The notes beneath the pieces were generated by a model. The model was not told where the DNA came from. It saw only the letters and a list, made by a program, of their open reading frames with translations, and searched no databases. DNA of 64,000 nucleotides. It comes from Synergistaceae bacterium DZ-S4. GTDB taxonomy: Bacteria; Synergistota; Synergistia; Synergistales; Synergistaceae. Below, in pieces: positions 27,251-35,699 of this stretch. The stretch lies in contig JAPCWD010000001.1 in assembly GCA_025943965.1 (NCBI GenBank), forward strand, positions 237,432 to 301,431. The letters are read 5' to 3'. The stretch's first letter is position 1. The number at the start of each line of letters is the position of its first letter. The translations under genes and the position numbers were made by a program.

Positions 27251-28208
27251 TATGGGGCGCGATACTGAACTCTTCGGAAGGCTGGACGCCTTTCTTCCCG
27301 ACGATTTCGAAGGTCCGGTGATCCCTTCCGGATCCCGACTTCCCAATGAGGTCGATGTTTTGGGACTTCCCGAAGGAAAATGGACGGCCAGGGGAGTATA
27401 CAGGATGGAACGCGTGATCCCTTACGGAAGGCAGTACGGGCACAGGGCCCTTACAGATACCTCGCCATCAGGCGAACTCCTGTCCTTCTGGGGAGGAAAG
27501 AAGCGGTCGGTCTACCTTGACCTTGAAACCACGGGCCTTTCCGGGACCAGAGGTGCCTACGCCTTTCTGGTGGGGCTCGGCTTCAACGGAGAGGGATCCT
27601 TCCGGGTGGTCCAGCTCTTTATGGCGGGACCGGCATGGGAGAGGAACTGGCTCAGAGCACTTGAGTCGGAGCTCCCCGAGAATGATTACGGACTGGTGAC
27701 TTTCAACGGCAGGTCCTTCGACCTACCCATCCTCAGGATCAGACACAGGCTCGCAAAGTCCGCTCCCTGCTGGGAAGGCAGACCTCACATGGACCTGCTC
27801 ATGCTTGCGAGGCACTTTTACAGAGGCAGGCTTCCTTCCTGCTCACTTTCAACGGTCGAGCAGAGGATCCTCGGCGTTCACAGAAGCGGCGAAGATGTGC
27901 CCGGAAGGGAGATACCGCGGATATATACCAACTTCCTTGCAAGCTCGGATGCCTCGCCCCTTAGAGGTGTCTTTTACCATAACGCGCTTGATGTGATATC
28001 CATGGCTGCCCTTCAGGTACACATCGGCTTCCTTGCCGAGATGAGGGGGACGACCGGAAACGATATGATAAGATGCGGCGACCTCTGGGAAGAGGCGGGG
28101 ATGCTCGAGATCTCAAAGAAAGCATGGACCAGGGCCCTTGATTTCAGGGACTCTGAAAGCGAGGCAAACTCAAGGCTTGCCCGGTTCCAGGAATTGGAGG
28201 AAGAGTGA
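27240..28208 (+). CDS. RNase H-like 3'-5' exonuclease domain protein (YprB-like)
   Basis: A 322-residue cytoplasmic protein. A DEDD-type exonuclease fold spans about 85-265: VYLDLETTGLSGTRGAYAFL (first Asp and Glu), FNGRSFDLPILRIRH, MDLLMLARHFY and YHNALDVISMAAL (final catalytic Asp). This order matches the YprB RNase H-like family often found with helicases, which are absent here. The ATG at 27240 overlaps the preceding gene by 11 bases. The ATG at 27252, just after AAGGATAAT, may be the real start. A C-terminal helical tail (about 285-322) looks TPR-like. Confidence 0.82.
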   Translation: MKDNMGRDTELFGRLDAFLPDDFEGPVIPSGSRLPNEVDVLGLPEGKWTARGVYRMERVIPYGRQYGHRALTDTSPSGELLSFWGGKKRSVYLDLETTGLSGTRGAYAFLVGLGFNGEGSFRVVQLFMAGPAWERNWLRALESELPENDYGLVTFNGRSFDLPILRIRHRLAKSAPCWEGRPHMDLLMLARHFYRGRLPSCSLSTVEQRILGVHRSGEDVPGREIPRIYTNFLASSDASPLRGVFYHNALDVISMAALQVHIGFLAEMRGTTGNDMIRCGDLWEEAGMLEISKKAWTRALDFRDSESEANSRLARFQELEEE

Positions 28209-28318
28209 CCGGAACAGGATCCGAGCTGCCCCACCCAAATAAGTGCTGTTATAATAGTTTCCACCCTTATCGGATCAAATTCTGGCAAAGATGCCAAAGA
28301 AAGCAAAGGACGGGATAG

Positions 28319-29737
28319 ATGATGTGGAAAGGCCGATTTTCTCAGGACACGGACGAAGCAGTCCAGAAATTTACGCAGTCACTCGATCTGGACTGGATCA
28401 TGGCCCTTGCGGACATAAGGGGAAGCATTGCTCATGTCCGTATGCTCGGCCACGTGGGACTGCTTTCTTATGAAGAGGCATCGATCATAGAAAAAAACCT
28501 CTCCCTGATAGCAGATGAGATCAAAAGTGGGGAATTCATCCCCAAAGTATCTCTTGAAGATGTGCATATGAACGTAGAATCAAGGCTGACAGAGCTTTGT
28601 GGTGCAACAGGCGCCAAGCTTCACATGGGACGCAGCCGGAATGATCAGTCCAATACAACTGTCAGGCTCTATCTGCGCAAGGAACTTCTCAACATATGGG
28701 ACGGTCTCAAAGAGCTCATATCGGTACTTCTGAAAAAAGCCGGGGAACAGACTGAAACGGTCGTCCCCGGATACACTCACCTCCAGCAGGCTCAGCCGAT
28801 CTCAATGGGACAGTTCTGGATGGCGCATGCCCACGCCTTCATGAGGGATGCAAAACGACTTTTCGACGCCTATGATTCGGTGGATGAGTCCCCGCTCGGC
28901 TGCGGGGCGCTGGCGGGATCGACCCTCCCCCTTGACAGGGAGTTCACCTGCAGGGACCTTGGCTTCTCCTCGGTATCGGGAAACAGCATGGACACCGTGG
29001 CCCACCGCGATCATTTTATGGATGTACTGTACTTCGCGGCCGTCTTCGGGGGCCATGTGAGCAGGCTTTCGGAAGACCTGGTCATATATTTCTCTTCCGA
29101 GTTCGGCTGGGTGAAGCTTCCTGACTCCTTCTGCACAGGCTCCAGCATAATGCCCCAGAAAAAGAACCCGGATGTCCTTGAGATACTCAGGGGGAAGGCC
29201 GGGCAGCTCAACGGCGCGCTGATGGACCTCCTTACCATGACAAAGGGGATACCCCTTACATACAACCGTGACCTTCAGGATGACAAGCGCTCGCTGCTCA
29301 GGACGCTGGAATGTCTGCACGGAATATTTTCAGTGCTCCCGTCCCTGATCAGTGAGGTCGAAGTGGACGAGGAGGCGGCAAAGAGGGGGTTCAGCGACGG
29401 ACTGATCCTTGCAACGGATGTTGCCGAATACCTTGTTCTTCAGGGAGTACCATTCAGGAACGCCCATGAAAAGGTCGGCCGGATAGTGAGATACTGTCTG
29501 GACAGCAAAAGGCCTCTGACATCTCTCACCCTGGAAGAGTGGCAGAACCACATCCCTGAAGTCAGGGAAGACCTTCTCCCGCTGCTCTCTCCAAGAAGAT
29601 CGATGGAGAGGAGAAATACTTTGGGAGGGACCTCCCCGGACCAGGTCAGAAGGCAGATAGAGAATCTCTCGCTCAAGCTTATGATGTTCGACAGGGAGGC
29701 AAATGATTTCAGGGACAGGATCCCCGAGGGATACTGA
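28319..29737 (+). CDS. argH: Argininosuccinate lyase
   Basis: Cleaves argininosuccinate to arginine and fumarate in the cytoplasm. The 472-residue length is typical. Family signatures are WKGRFSQDTDEAVQKFTQSL at the N-terminus, GRSRNDQ near residue 105, PGYTHLQQAQP near 150, and the fumarase/aspartase loop GSSIMPQKKNPD near 275 with its catalytic Ser. The start may be the first or second of two adjacent ATGs. A TATAAT lies about 70 bases upstream. No argG or other arginine gene is adjacent. A strong terminator follows. Confidence 0.93.
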   Translation: MMWKGRFSQDTDEAVQKFTQSLDLDWIMALADIRGSIAHVRMLGHVGLLSYEEASIIEKNLSLIADEIKSGEFIPKVSLEDVHMNVESRLTELCGATGAKLHMGRSRNDQSNTTVRLYLRKELLNIWDGLKELISVLLKKAGEQTETVVPGYTHLQQAQPISMGQFWMAHAHAFMRDAKRLFDAYDSVDESPLGCGALAGSTLPLDREFTCRDLGFSSVSGNSMDTVAHRDHFMDVLYFAAVFGGHVSRLSEDLVIYFSSEFGWVKLPDSFCTGSSIMPQKKNPDVLEILRGKAGQLNGALMDLLTMTKGIPLTYNRDLQDDKRSLLRTLECLHGIFSVLPSLISEVEVDEEAAKRGFSDGLILATDVAEYLVLQGVPFRNAHEKVGRIVRYCLDSKRPLTSLTLEEWQNHIPEVREDLLPLLSPRRSMERRNTLGGTSPDQVRRQIENLSLKLMMFDREANDFRDRIPEGY

Positions 29738-29747
29738 TAACACATAA

Positions 29748-29783
29748 GGGCCGCCGAAAAAGCTGGCGGCCCCTGATTTTTTT
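29748..29783 (+). terminator. Terminator after argH
   Basis: GGGCCGCC (29748-29755) pairs with GGCGGCCC (29765-29772). CTGATTTTTTT follows. It lies between convergent argH and ilvE. Confidence 0.88.
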
Positions 29784-29797
29784 ATTGCAGCTGAAGG

Positions 29798-30865
29798 CTA
29801 GACTACCGGGACTGTCCAGCCGAACGGATCCGGCCTCTTGCCCCACTGGATACCCGTAAGTTCATCGAAGAGCCTCTTTGTAAGATCTCCTGTCTTGAAA
29901 TCATTGATAATGAACTTTTTGTTGTCATAGGCAAGCTCGCCTATCGGAGAAATTACCGCAGCCGTTCCGCAGCACCAGCACTCCTCAAGACGGCCGGTGT
30001 TTATCGCGTCAAAAAGCTCATCCAGGCTTATCAGGCGTTCTTCTACGGGGATATTCCATGACTTGAGTATCTCTATCAGGGATTTTCTTGTTATACCTGC
30101 AAGGACGGAGCCAAGAAGAGCCGGAGTAACGACCTTGCCGTCGATCTTGAACATTACGTTCATCCCGCCGGCTTCCTCGATATATTTCCTCTCCACTCCG
30201 TCAAGCCAGAGGACCTGTGAGTATCCCTGAGCCTCAGCCCTCTCTCCGGCGCGCAGCGATGCCGCGTAGTTGCCGCCGCACTTTGCAAAGCCCGTTCCTC
30301 CCTTTACGGCCCTTACGTCGTCCTTCTCTATCGCAATGCGGACGGGGTTGATCCCTTCCTTGAAGTACGAGCCGACCGGGCACGTAATTATCGAGAAGAT
30401 ACAGTGGTGCGGTGTGTGGATGCCCAGCTGTTCGTCCGTGCCGAACATGAAGGGCCTTATGTAGAGCGACGTTTCCGGTTCGCTCGGGACCCAGTCCTGA
30501 TCCACTCTCACGATCTCCTTCAGTGCCTCCATCATCATCTCTTCGTCGATCTGTGGCAGACACATGCGCTCAGCCGATATATTCATCCTTTTGACGTTTT
30601 CGATGGGCCTGAAGAGCTGCACCTTTCCTTCGGGGGTACGGTAGGCCTTCATCCCTTCAAATATCTCAGGCGCATAGTGGAGCACTGTCGCAGCCGGAGA
30701 TATCATAAAAGGGCCGAAAGGAACGATCCTGGGATCGTACCACCCCTTCTTCTTTTCGTAGTCCATGACAAACATGTGATCCGAGAATACAGTCCCAAAT
30801 CCTATCTTGCTGACGTCACATTTCGGTTTTGGTGCGGAAGTTTTTTCGATCCTTATCTTCTCCAT
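29798..30865 (-). CDS. ilvE: Branched-chain amino acid aminotransferase
   Basis: PLP fold-type IV enzyme of 355 residues interconverting Leu/Ile/Val and their 2-oxo acids. The protein is of the longer eukaryote-like (class II) type. Markers are FGTVFSDHMFVMDY, LHYAPEIFEGMKAYR near residue 65, the PLP lysine region GGTGFAKCGGNYAASL near 195, and EECWCCGTAAVISPIG near 310 (the class-IV signature with the CxxC-like pair). In amino-acid fermenters it probably runs in the degradative direction (inference). It is monocistronic and convergent with argH. Confidence 0.93.
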   Translation of the reverse strand: MEKIRIEKTSAPKPKCDVSKIGFGTVFSDHMFVMDYEKKKGWYDPRIVPFGPFMISPAATVLHYAPEIFEGMKAYRTPEGKVQLFRPIENVKRMNISAERMCLPQIDEEMMMEALKEIVRVDQDWVPSEPETSLYIRPFMFGTDEQLGIHTPHHCIFSIITCPVGSYFKEGINPVRIAIEKDDVRAVKGGTGFAKCGGNYAASLRAGERAEAQGYSQVLWLDGVERKYIEEAGGMNVMFKIDGKVVTPALLGSVLAGITRKSLIEILKSWNIPVEERLISLDELFDAINTGRLEECWCCGTAAVISPIGELAYDNKKFIINDFKTGDLTKRLFDELTGIQWGKRPDPFGWTVPVV

Positions 30866-31041
30866 GTCATCATCTCTTTGTCGGAAAAATTTTATAACTG
30901 TTCAATAAGGAAGAATGAAAATTATCTCATGTAAATATTATATAAGAACTTTGTCACCAAGTCTATTGAGGCCGGTCACTGGAGTAATATATGCCATTAG
31001 TCTATAATTGTACATCAGGCCACATTAATGGGGGTGTCCAT

Positions 31042-32431
31042 ATGGCTTTCGTGCCGGAACACATATTCAGGGAATATGACATAAGGGGTATCGCGGATAC
31101 CGAGCTTACGGATGAATTCGTTATGTCCGTTGGTTATGCGTTCGGGACATGGCTCTTGGCCAGGGGCGTCAGAAAAGCGACCCTGGGCGGCGATGTCCGT
31201 CTTTCGACGACAAGGATCAAGGCTGCCGCTGCCGCTGGGATGATGAAGGCCGGGATAAGCGTTACGGACATCGGCTTCGTTTCGACTCCGACGTTCTACT
31301 GGAGCATGTATCACCTCGGTGCTGACGGCGGCCTCATGGTGACGGGAAGCCACAACCCGAAAGAATTCAATGGCCTGAAGGTCGCATACGACAAGGCTAC
31401 CCTCTGGGGCGACGACATCCGGGAGATCATGAGGATAATAAAAGAGGACCGCATGGTAACTGCCGATGACCCCGGATCACTTCGCTTTGCCGGGATCAAC
31501 GAAGAGTATCTGGACATGCTTGTCTCGAAGATAAAACTGGGGCCGCGCAAACCCAAGATAGTCTGTGACTCTGGCAACGGCACGGCAGGGATATATGCCC
31601 CCCGAATTCCTGCGGAGGATAGGCTGTGATGTTGCCGAACTCTACAGCGAACCGGACGGAACGTTCCCCAATCACCATCCTGATCCCACTAAGAGAGAAA
31701 ACCTTCCCAAACTCATTGAGACTGTCCTTGCGGAAGGAGCCGATCTCGGTGTAGGTTTTGACGGTGACTCGGACCGTATAGGCGTGGTAGACGACAGGGG
31801 TGAGATCATTTGGGGCGACAGGCTGATGGCCCTCTTCTGGCAGGAGATCCTGCCGAAAAACCCGGGTGCTGTAGCAATTTGCGAGGTCAAAAGCTCAATG
31901 GCGCTTCCAGAAGAAGTGATCAGGCTCGGCGGGAGGCCGATCTGGTGGAATTCCGGCCACTCTCTTGTAAAGGCGAAGATGAGGGAGGAAAAGGCCCTCT
32001 TTTCAGGAGAAGTCTCCGGCCATATGTTCTTTGCGGACGAGTACTACGGGTACGACGACGCCTTCTATGCCACAGGCCGGCTCTGCAGGATCCTCTCCCA
32101 CAGCGATAAGAAATTGTCGGAGCTCATGTCTGTGATCCCGGTATATCCTTCAACTACAGAGACAAGGTATGACTGCTCCGACGACAAAAAATTCGGGGTC
32201 GTGGAAAGGGTGAAGCAAAGGGCGCTTTCCGAAGGCCTGGAGACCATAACCGTGGATGGGGTCAGGATAGTATATAACGACGGCTGGGGACTGGTGAGAG
32301 TCTCCAATACTCAGCCTGTGCTTGTCGCGAGGTGCGAGGGGCGCACTGAAGATGTGCTGGCGAAGATATGTGCAGACATGAAGAAAAGGCTGACCGAGGC
32401 AGGCAGCCCCCCGTTTGAATGGGAGTACTGA
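31042..32431 (+). pseudogene. Phosphomannomutase/phosphoglucomutase, frameshifted at a C6 run
   Basis: Alpha-D-phosphohexomutase (AlgC/ManB-like), about 462 residues if repaired. The start ATG at 31042 follows GGGGTGTCCAT. The first frame has EYDIRG, the phospho-serine loop GLMVTGSHNPKEFNG (near 105) and ends wrongly after DSGNGTAGIYAP at 31629. The second frame resumes with EFLRRIGCDVAELYSEPDG and holds the metal loop GFDGDSDRIGVVDD, SGHMFFADEYYG and the phosphate loop RVSNTQPVLVARCEG. Removing one C from the six at 31598-31603 joins the frames exactly and gives the normal family length. Natural mutation, slippage or a base error are all possible. Confidence 0.85.
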
Positions 32432-32492
32432 GATACTGACTATAGAGTGCAATGGAAATATATCCACAAAATCACTATGGAGGATGAGTCAC

Positions 32493-33185
32493 ATGCAATG
32501 TTCAAGAGAGATCGAAGAGATGGTATGCGTTGCAAAGGGGGCAAAACACGGCCCTGCCCCTATTCCCCAGGAAGGAAAGTGGGTAGAGTCGAAGCAGATC
32601 TCAGACATCTGCGGCTTCACCCACGGTGTGGGCTGGTGTGCGCCGCAGCAGGGAGCATGCAAGCTGACGCTGAATGTCAAGGAAGGGATCATCCAGGAAG
32701 CACTCGTTGAAACTATCGGCTGTTCAGGAATGACCCACTCGGCCGCCATGGCCGCGGAGATACTTCCCGGGAAGACACTTCTTGAGGCCCTCAACACGGA
32801 TCTTGTCTGCGATGCGATCAACGTTGCATTGCGCGAACTTTTCCTTCAGATTGCGTACGGCAGAAGCCAGAGCGCTTTTTCAGAGGGCGGCCTGCCCCTG
32901 GGAGCCGGCCTTGAAGACCTTGGAAAGGGACTTCGCTCCCAGGTCGCGACTATGTACGGGACCCTTCCGAAGGGAGTCAGGTATCTGGAAATGGCTGAGG
33001 GCTACATCACGGAACTTGCCCTGGACGAGAACAGCGAGGTCATAGGCTATAAATACGTCCAGCTCGGAAAGATGATGGAAGCCATACGCAAGGGAGTGGA
33101 TCCGAAAGAGGCGCTGGAAAAGAACACCGGCACCTACGGTCGTTTCGCTGAAGCAGTGAAAGTGATAGATCCGCGTAAAGAGTAA
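32493..33185 (+). CDS. NifU/IscU-like iron-sulfur scaffold protein paired with GGGtGRT protein
   Basis: About 230 residues when started at the ATG at 32493 (GGAGG nine bases upstream). An earlier in-frame ATG at 32484 is possible. The core HGVGWCAPQQGACKLTL, VETIGCSGMTHSAAMAAEIL and KTLLEALNTDLV match the IscU/NifU N-terminal fold, with conserved Cys residues in CAPQQGAC and GCSG. The gene lies 16 bases before the GGGtGRT gene, a pairing I recall as recurrent in anaerobes. The pair's function has not, to my knowledge, been established. Confidence 0.75.
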   Translation: MQCSREIEEMVCVAKGAKHGPAPIPQEGKWVESKQISDICGFTHGVGWCAPQQGACKLTLNVKEGIIQEALVETIGCSGMTHSAAMAAEILPGKTLLEALNTDLVCDAINVALRELFLQIAYGRSQSAFSEGGLPLGAGLEDLGKGLRSQVATMYGTLPKGVRYLEMAEGYITELALDENSEVIGYKYVQLGKMMEAIRKGVDPKEALEKNTGTYGRFAEAVKVIDPRKE

Positions 33186-33201
33186 AAAGGGGGAGAGAAT
33201 A

Positions 33202-34203
33202 ATGGTCACATTTGAAGGCTGTGCTAGGAGAATGGGGCAGATCGGCCCCTTTCTTGAGAAGATAGGGCTCGGTGATCTTGAAGAGGCGAGGACCCTCTGC
33301 CTTTCCCGCGGGATAGATGTCGAACATATAGTCAAGGGAGTTCAGGCGATCGCATTTGAGAACGCTGTCTGGGCATATACGCTTGGTGCGGCTGCAGCTT
33401 TGAAGGCGGGAGTCCGGACAGCAGCGGAAGCTGCTGAAAAGATCGGTGAGGGCCTTCAGGCTTTCTGTATCCCGGGTTCTGTCGCTGATCAGAGAAAAGT
33501 CGGCCTCGGGCACGGAAATCTGGCAGCGATGCTTCTTCGGGAGGAGACGAAGTGCTTCTGCTTCCTAGCCGGACATGAATCGTTCGCGGCAGCAGAGGGA
33601 GCGATAGGCATAGCAAGGACTGCCAACAAGGTGAGGAAGGAACCGCTCCGGGTCATACTCAACGGGCTCGGCAAAGACGCGGCATACATAATCTCCCGCA
33701 TAAACGGCTTTACCCTTGTTGAGACGAAGTATGACTATTATACGGGTGCGCTGAAGATAGTTGAGGAACGCCCCTTCTCCTCAGGTGAAAAATCGAAGGT
33801 CCGCTGCTTTGGGGCCGATGATGTGAGCGAAGGCGTGGCAGTGATGATCCACGAGGGCGTTGACGTTTCCATCACTGGAAATTCTACCAACCCGACCAGA
33901 TTCCAGCACCCCGTTGCGGGTACATACAAAAAATGGACAGTGGAGAACGGGAGGAAATACTTCTCTGTTGCTTCCGGCGGCGGCACCGGCAGGACGCTCC
34001 ACCCCGACAACATGGCAGCCGGACCGGCCAGCTACGGCATGACCGACACGATGGGCCGCATGCACAGCGATGCGCAGTTCGCCGGCTCCTCTTCCGTCCC
34101 GGCGCATGTCGAGATGATGGGCCTGATCGGAATGGGCAACAATCCGATGGTCGGAGCTACTGTAGCGGTCTCAGTTGCAGTAGAGGAGTCCCTTTCGAAA
34201 TAA
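33202..34203 (+). CDS. GGGtGRT family protein
   Basis: A 333-residue soluble protein named for the motif GGGTGRT, seen here in VASGGGTGRTLHPDNMAAG near residue 258. Other dense conserved blocks are FCIPGSVADQRKVGLGHGNLAAMLL and LAGHESFAAAEGAIG. The ending, GMGNNPMVGATVAVSVAVEESL, is typical. GGGGGAGAGAATA precedes the ATG. It is paired with a NifU-like protein, which points to an Fe-S-linked or metal-linked role (inference). No enzyme activity is known to me. Confidence 0.85.
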   Translation: MVTFEGCARRMGQIGPFLEKIGLGDLEEARTLCLSRGIDVEHIVKGVQAIAFENAVWAYTLGAAAALKAGVRTAAEAAEKIGEGLQAFCIPGSVADQRKVGLGHGNLAAMLLREETKCFCFLAGHESFAAAEGAIGIARTANKVRKEPLRVILNGLGKDAAYIISRINGFTLVETKYDYYTGALKIVEERPFSSGEKSKVRCFGADDVSEGVAVMIHEGVDVSITGNSTNPTRFQHPVAGTYKKWTVENGRKYFSVASGGGTGRTLHPDNMAAGPASYGMTDTMGRMHSDAQFAGSSSVPAHVEMMGLIGMGNNPMVGATVAVSVAVEESLSK

Positions 34204-34279
34204 CACAGACAGATGCCTGAGAGCAGACATTATCGGGGGCCGGCGGTGGATGCCGTTCCCCGATGATTTTTAGGAGCTG

Positions 34280-35221
34280 ATGACTTTGCTGAAAAAAACG
34301 GCTTTGATGGTGATCTTTTTACTTTCTCTCTCCGGTGCGGCAGGAGCACGAGAGAGGGAGATCAGGATAGCGATGTGGAAACTCCCGCTGAACCTCCCTG
34401 CGATGGCAGCTGCGGATGGCAGGGTCTACGAAAGGTCCTTTGAGGGGGAGTACAAGATCAGGTATATCGATCTTCCCTCAGGGCCCAAACAGGTGCAGGC
34501 TATGGCTGCCGGAGAGCTTGACATTGCGGAGGGGCTAGGTGCCGCTGCCGCCCTTGTAGGGATAGCCAACGGGGCAGATATCACGATAATCGGGGCAAAC
34601 AGCAGATCTCCGGAAGCATTTGCGATCGTGGTCAAAAATCCCAAAATAAGATCGGTATCAGAACTGAAGGGAAAAAAGATCGGCGGATTGAGGGGTTCTG
34701 TCGTCCATCAGCTCTTTGTGGAGCTGATGAATAAAGAGGGGATCTCAGAGAAGGATGTCGAGTTTTATTCCATGACCCTCAGGACCGCAGCTTCCTCGCT
34801 GATAGCCGGCAGGGTGGATGCAGCTCTCCTTGCGGGCACGGAGATACTGAGGGCTGAAAAAGGAGGCTGCAGGATACTTTCAGACGGAAAGGGACACATT
34901 GACGGACTCAGCCTCATCGTTGCAGGCCGGAAGTTCGCGGACGAAAACAGGACTGCGGTAGAAAAATACCTCACGGAACGGGAAAAGATCCGCATAAAGG
35001 CAGTTGAGTCTTTGCCGGATAATATGCCGATGCTGAAAAAAGAGACAGGCCTCTCTGAAAAAGAGATAATAAAAATGTTGTCAAAATATGATTACTTTAC
35101 GGGAATTACTAAAAAAGACGTAGATGAGCTTAAAAAAACTGCAGAGTACTTAAAAAAAGAGAATATTATTAAACATATTCCCAATATAAATGATATTCTC
35201 TGGAAAAGTTCGTCTTTATAA
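34280..35221 (+). CDS. ABC substrate-binding protein, NMT1/SsuA-like
   Basis: Periplasmic binding protein of 313 residues with signal peptide LLKKTALMVIFLLSLSGAAG. The mature part follows the NMT1/SsuA layout: MWKLPLNLPAMAAADGRVY, QVQAMAAGELDIAEGLGAAAA, then SELKGKKIGGLRGSVVHQL and a hinge with AGRVDAALLAG. Such proteins bind sulfonates, nitrate, thiamine precursors or related small solutes. No permease or ATPase is adjacent. TAGGAGCTG precedes the ATG. The last 150 bases become AT-rich, continuing into the next gene. Confidence 0.8.
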   Translation: MTLLKKTALMVIFLLSLSGAAGAREREIRIAMWKLPLNLPAMAAADGRVYERSFEGEYKIRYIDLPSGPKQVQAMAAGELDIAEGLGAAAALVGIANGADITIIGANSRSPEAFAIVVKNPKIRSVSELKGKKIGGLRGSVVHQLFVELMNKEGISEKDVEFYSMTLRTAASSLIAGRVDAALLAGTEILRAEKGGCRILSDGKGHIDGLSLIVAGRKFADENRTAVEKYLTEREKIRIKAVESLPDNMPMLKKETGLSEKEIIKMLSKYDYFTGITKKDVDELKKTAEYLKKENIIKHIPNINDILWKSSSL

Positions 35222-35357
35222 TTTAAAATCATTTTATATTTTTGAAATTTAGCTTCTCTTTACAAGAGAGAGCATTTTAGTTATACTCAAAACGTTATAT
35301 CTTGATGCGTAGAAGATATAAGTAATTTGAATAAAATAAGAAAGGAATGATCATATT

Positions 35358-35627
35358 ATGGCAAAACCGAAAAAAGAGGGTTCTCCAAAGAGAGTAAGAA
35401 GAAGCCCCGAAGTTCTTATGAAAGAACTTGATGAGAAAATGAAGAAACTTGAGGGCAGGATATACAAAAAGAACAAAGAAGCGGTACATCATATAGGAAC
35501 AGCGATACTCAAAAAGGCTAAATTTGATTTTTCCAATTTTTCTGATTCTGATCTTGAAGATATTGTGAACATGACCCCAAAAGGAACAGAAATGATTGCT
35601 GATATCATCCGTAAGGCTTCGGAATAA
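35358..35627 (+). CDS. Small basic protein of unknown function
   Basis: An 89-residue, Lys/Arg-rich, helical protein in an AT-rich pocket (about 35.0-35.7 kb). The N-terminus (AKPKKEGSPKRVRRSPE) is disordered and basic. Then comes a charged helix, DEKMKKLEGRIYKKNKEAV. The architecture loosely recalls small mobilisation/relaxosome accessory proteins, but there is no mobile-element context, so I do not assign it. AAGGAATGATCATATT precedes the ATG and a good terminator follows. Confidence 0.6.
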   Translation: MAKPKKEGSPKRVRRSPEVLMKELDEKMKKLEGRIYKKNKEAVHHIGTAILKKAKFDFSNFSDSDLEDIVNMTPKGTEMIADIIRKASE

Positions 35628-35652
35628 AATATACTGTCGTTAAAACATAGGG

Positions 35653-35690
35653 AGAGCGGACATATGATCATCCGCTCTTTGTTGTTTTTT
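35653..35690 (+). terminator. Terminator after the small basic gene
   Basis: AGAGCGGA (35653-35660) pairs with TCCGCTCT (35671-35678). TTGTTGTTTTTT follows. Confidence 0.85.
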
Positions 35691-35699
35691 ATCTCTTCA

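Noticed and set aside
35358..35627. Mobilisation (MobC/TraD-like) protein marking a mobile element
   Set aside because: Resemblance is limited to basic helical composition, and no relaxase, integrase, repeats or attachment sites are nearby.
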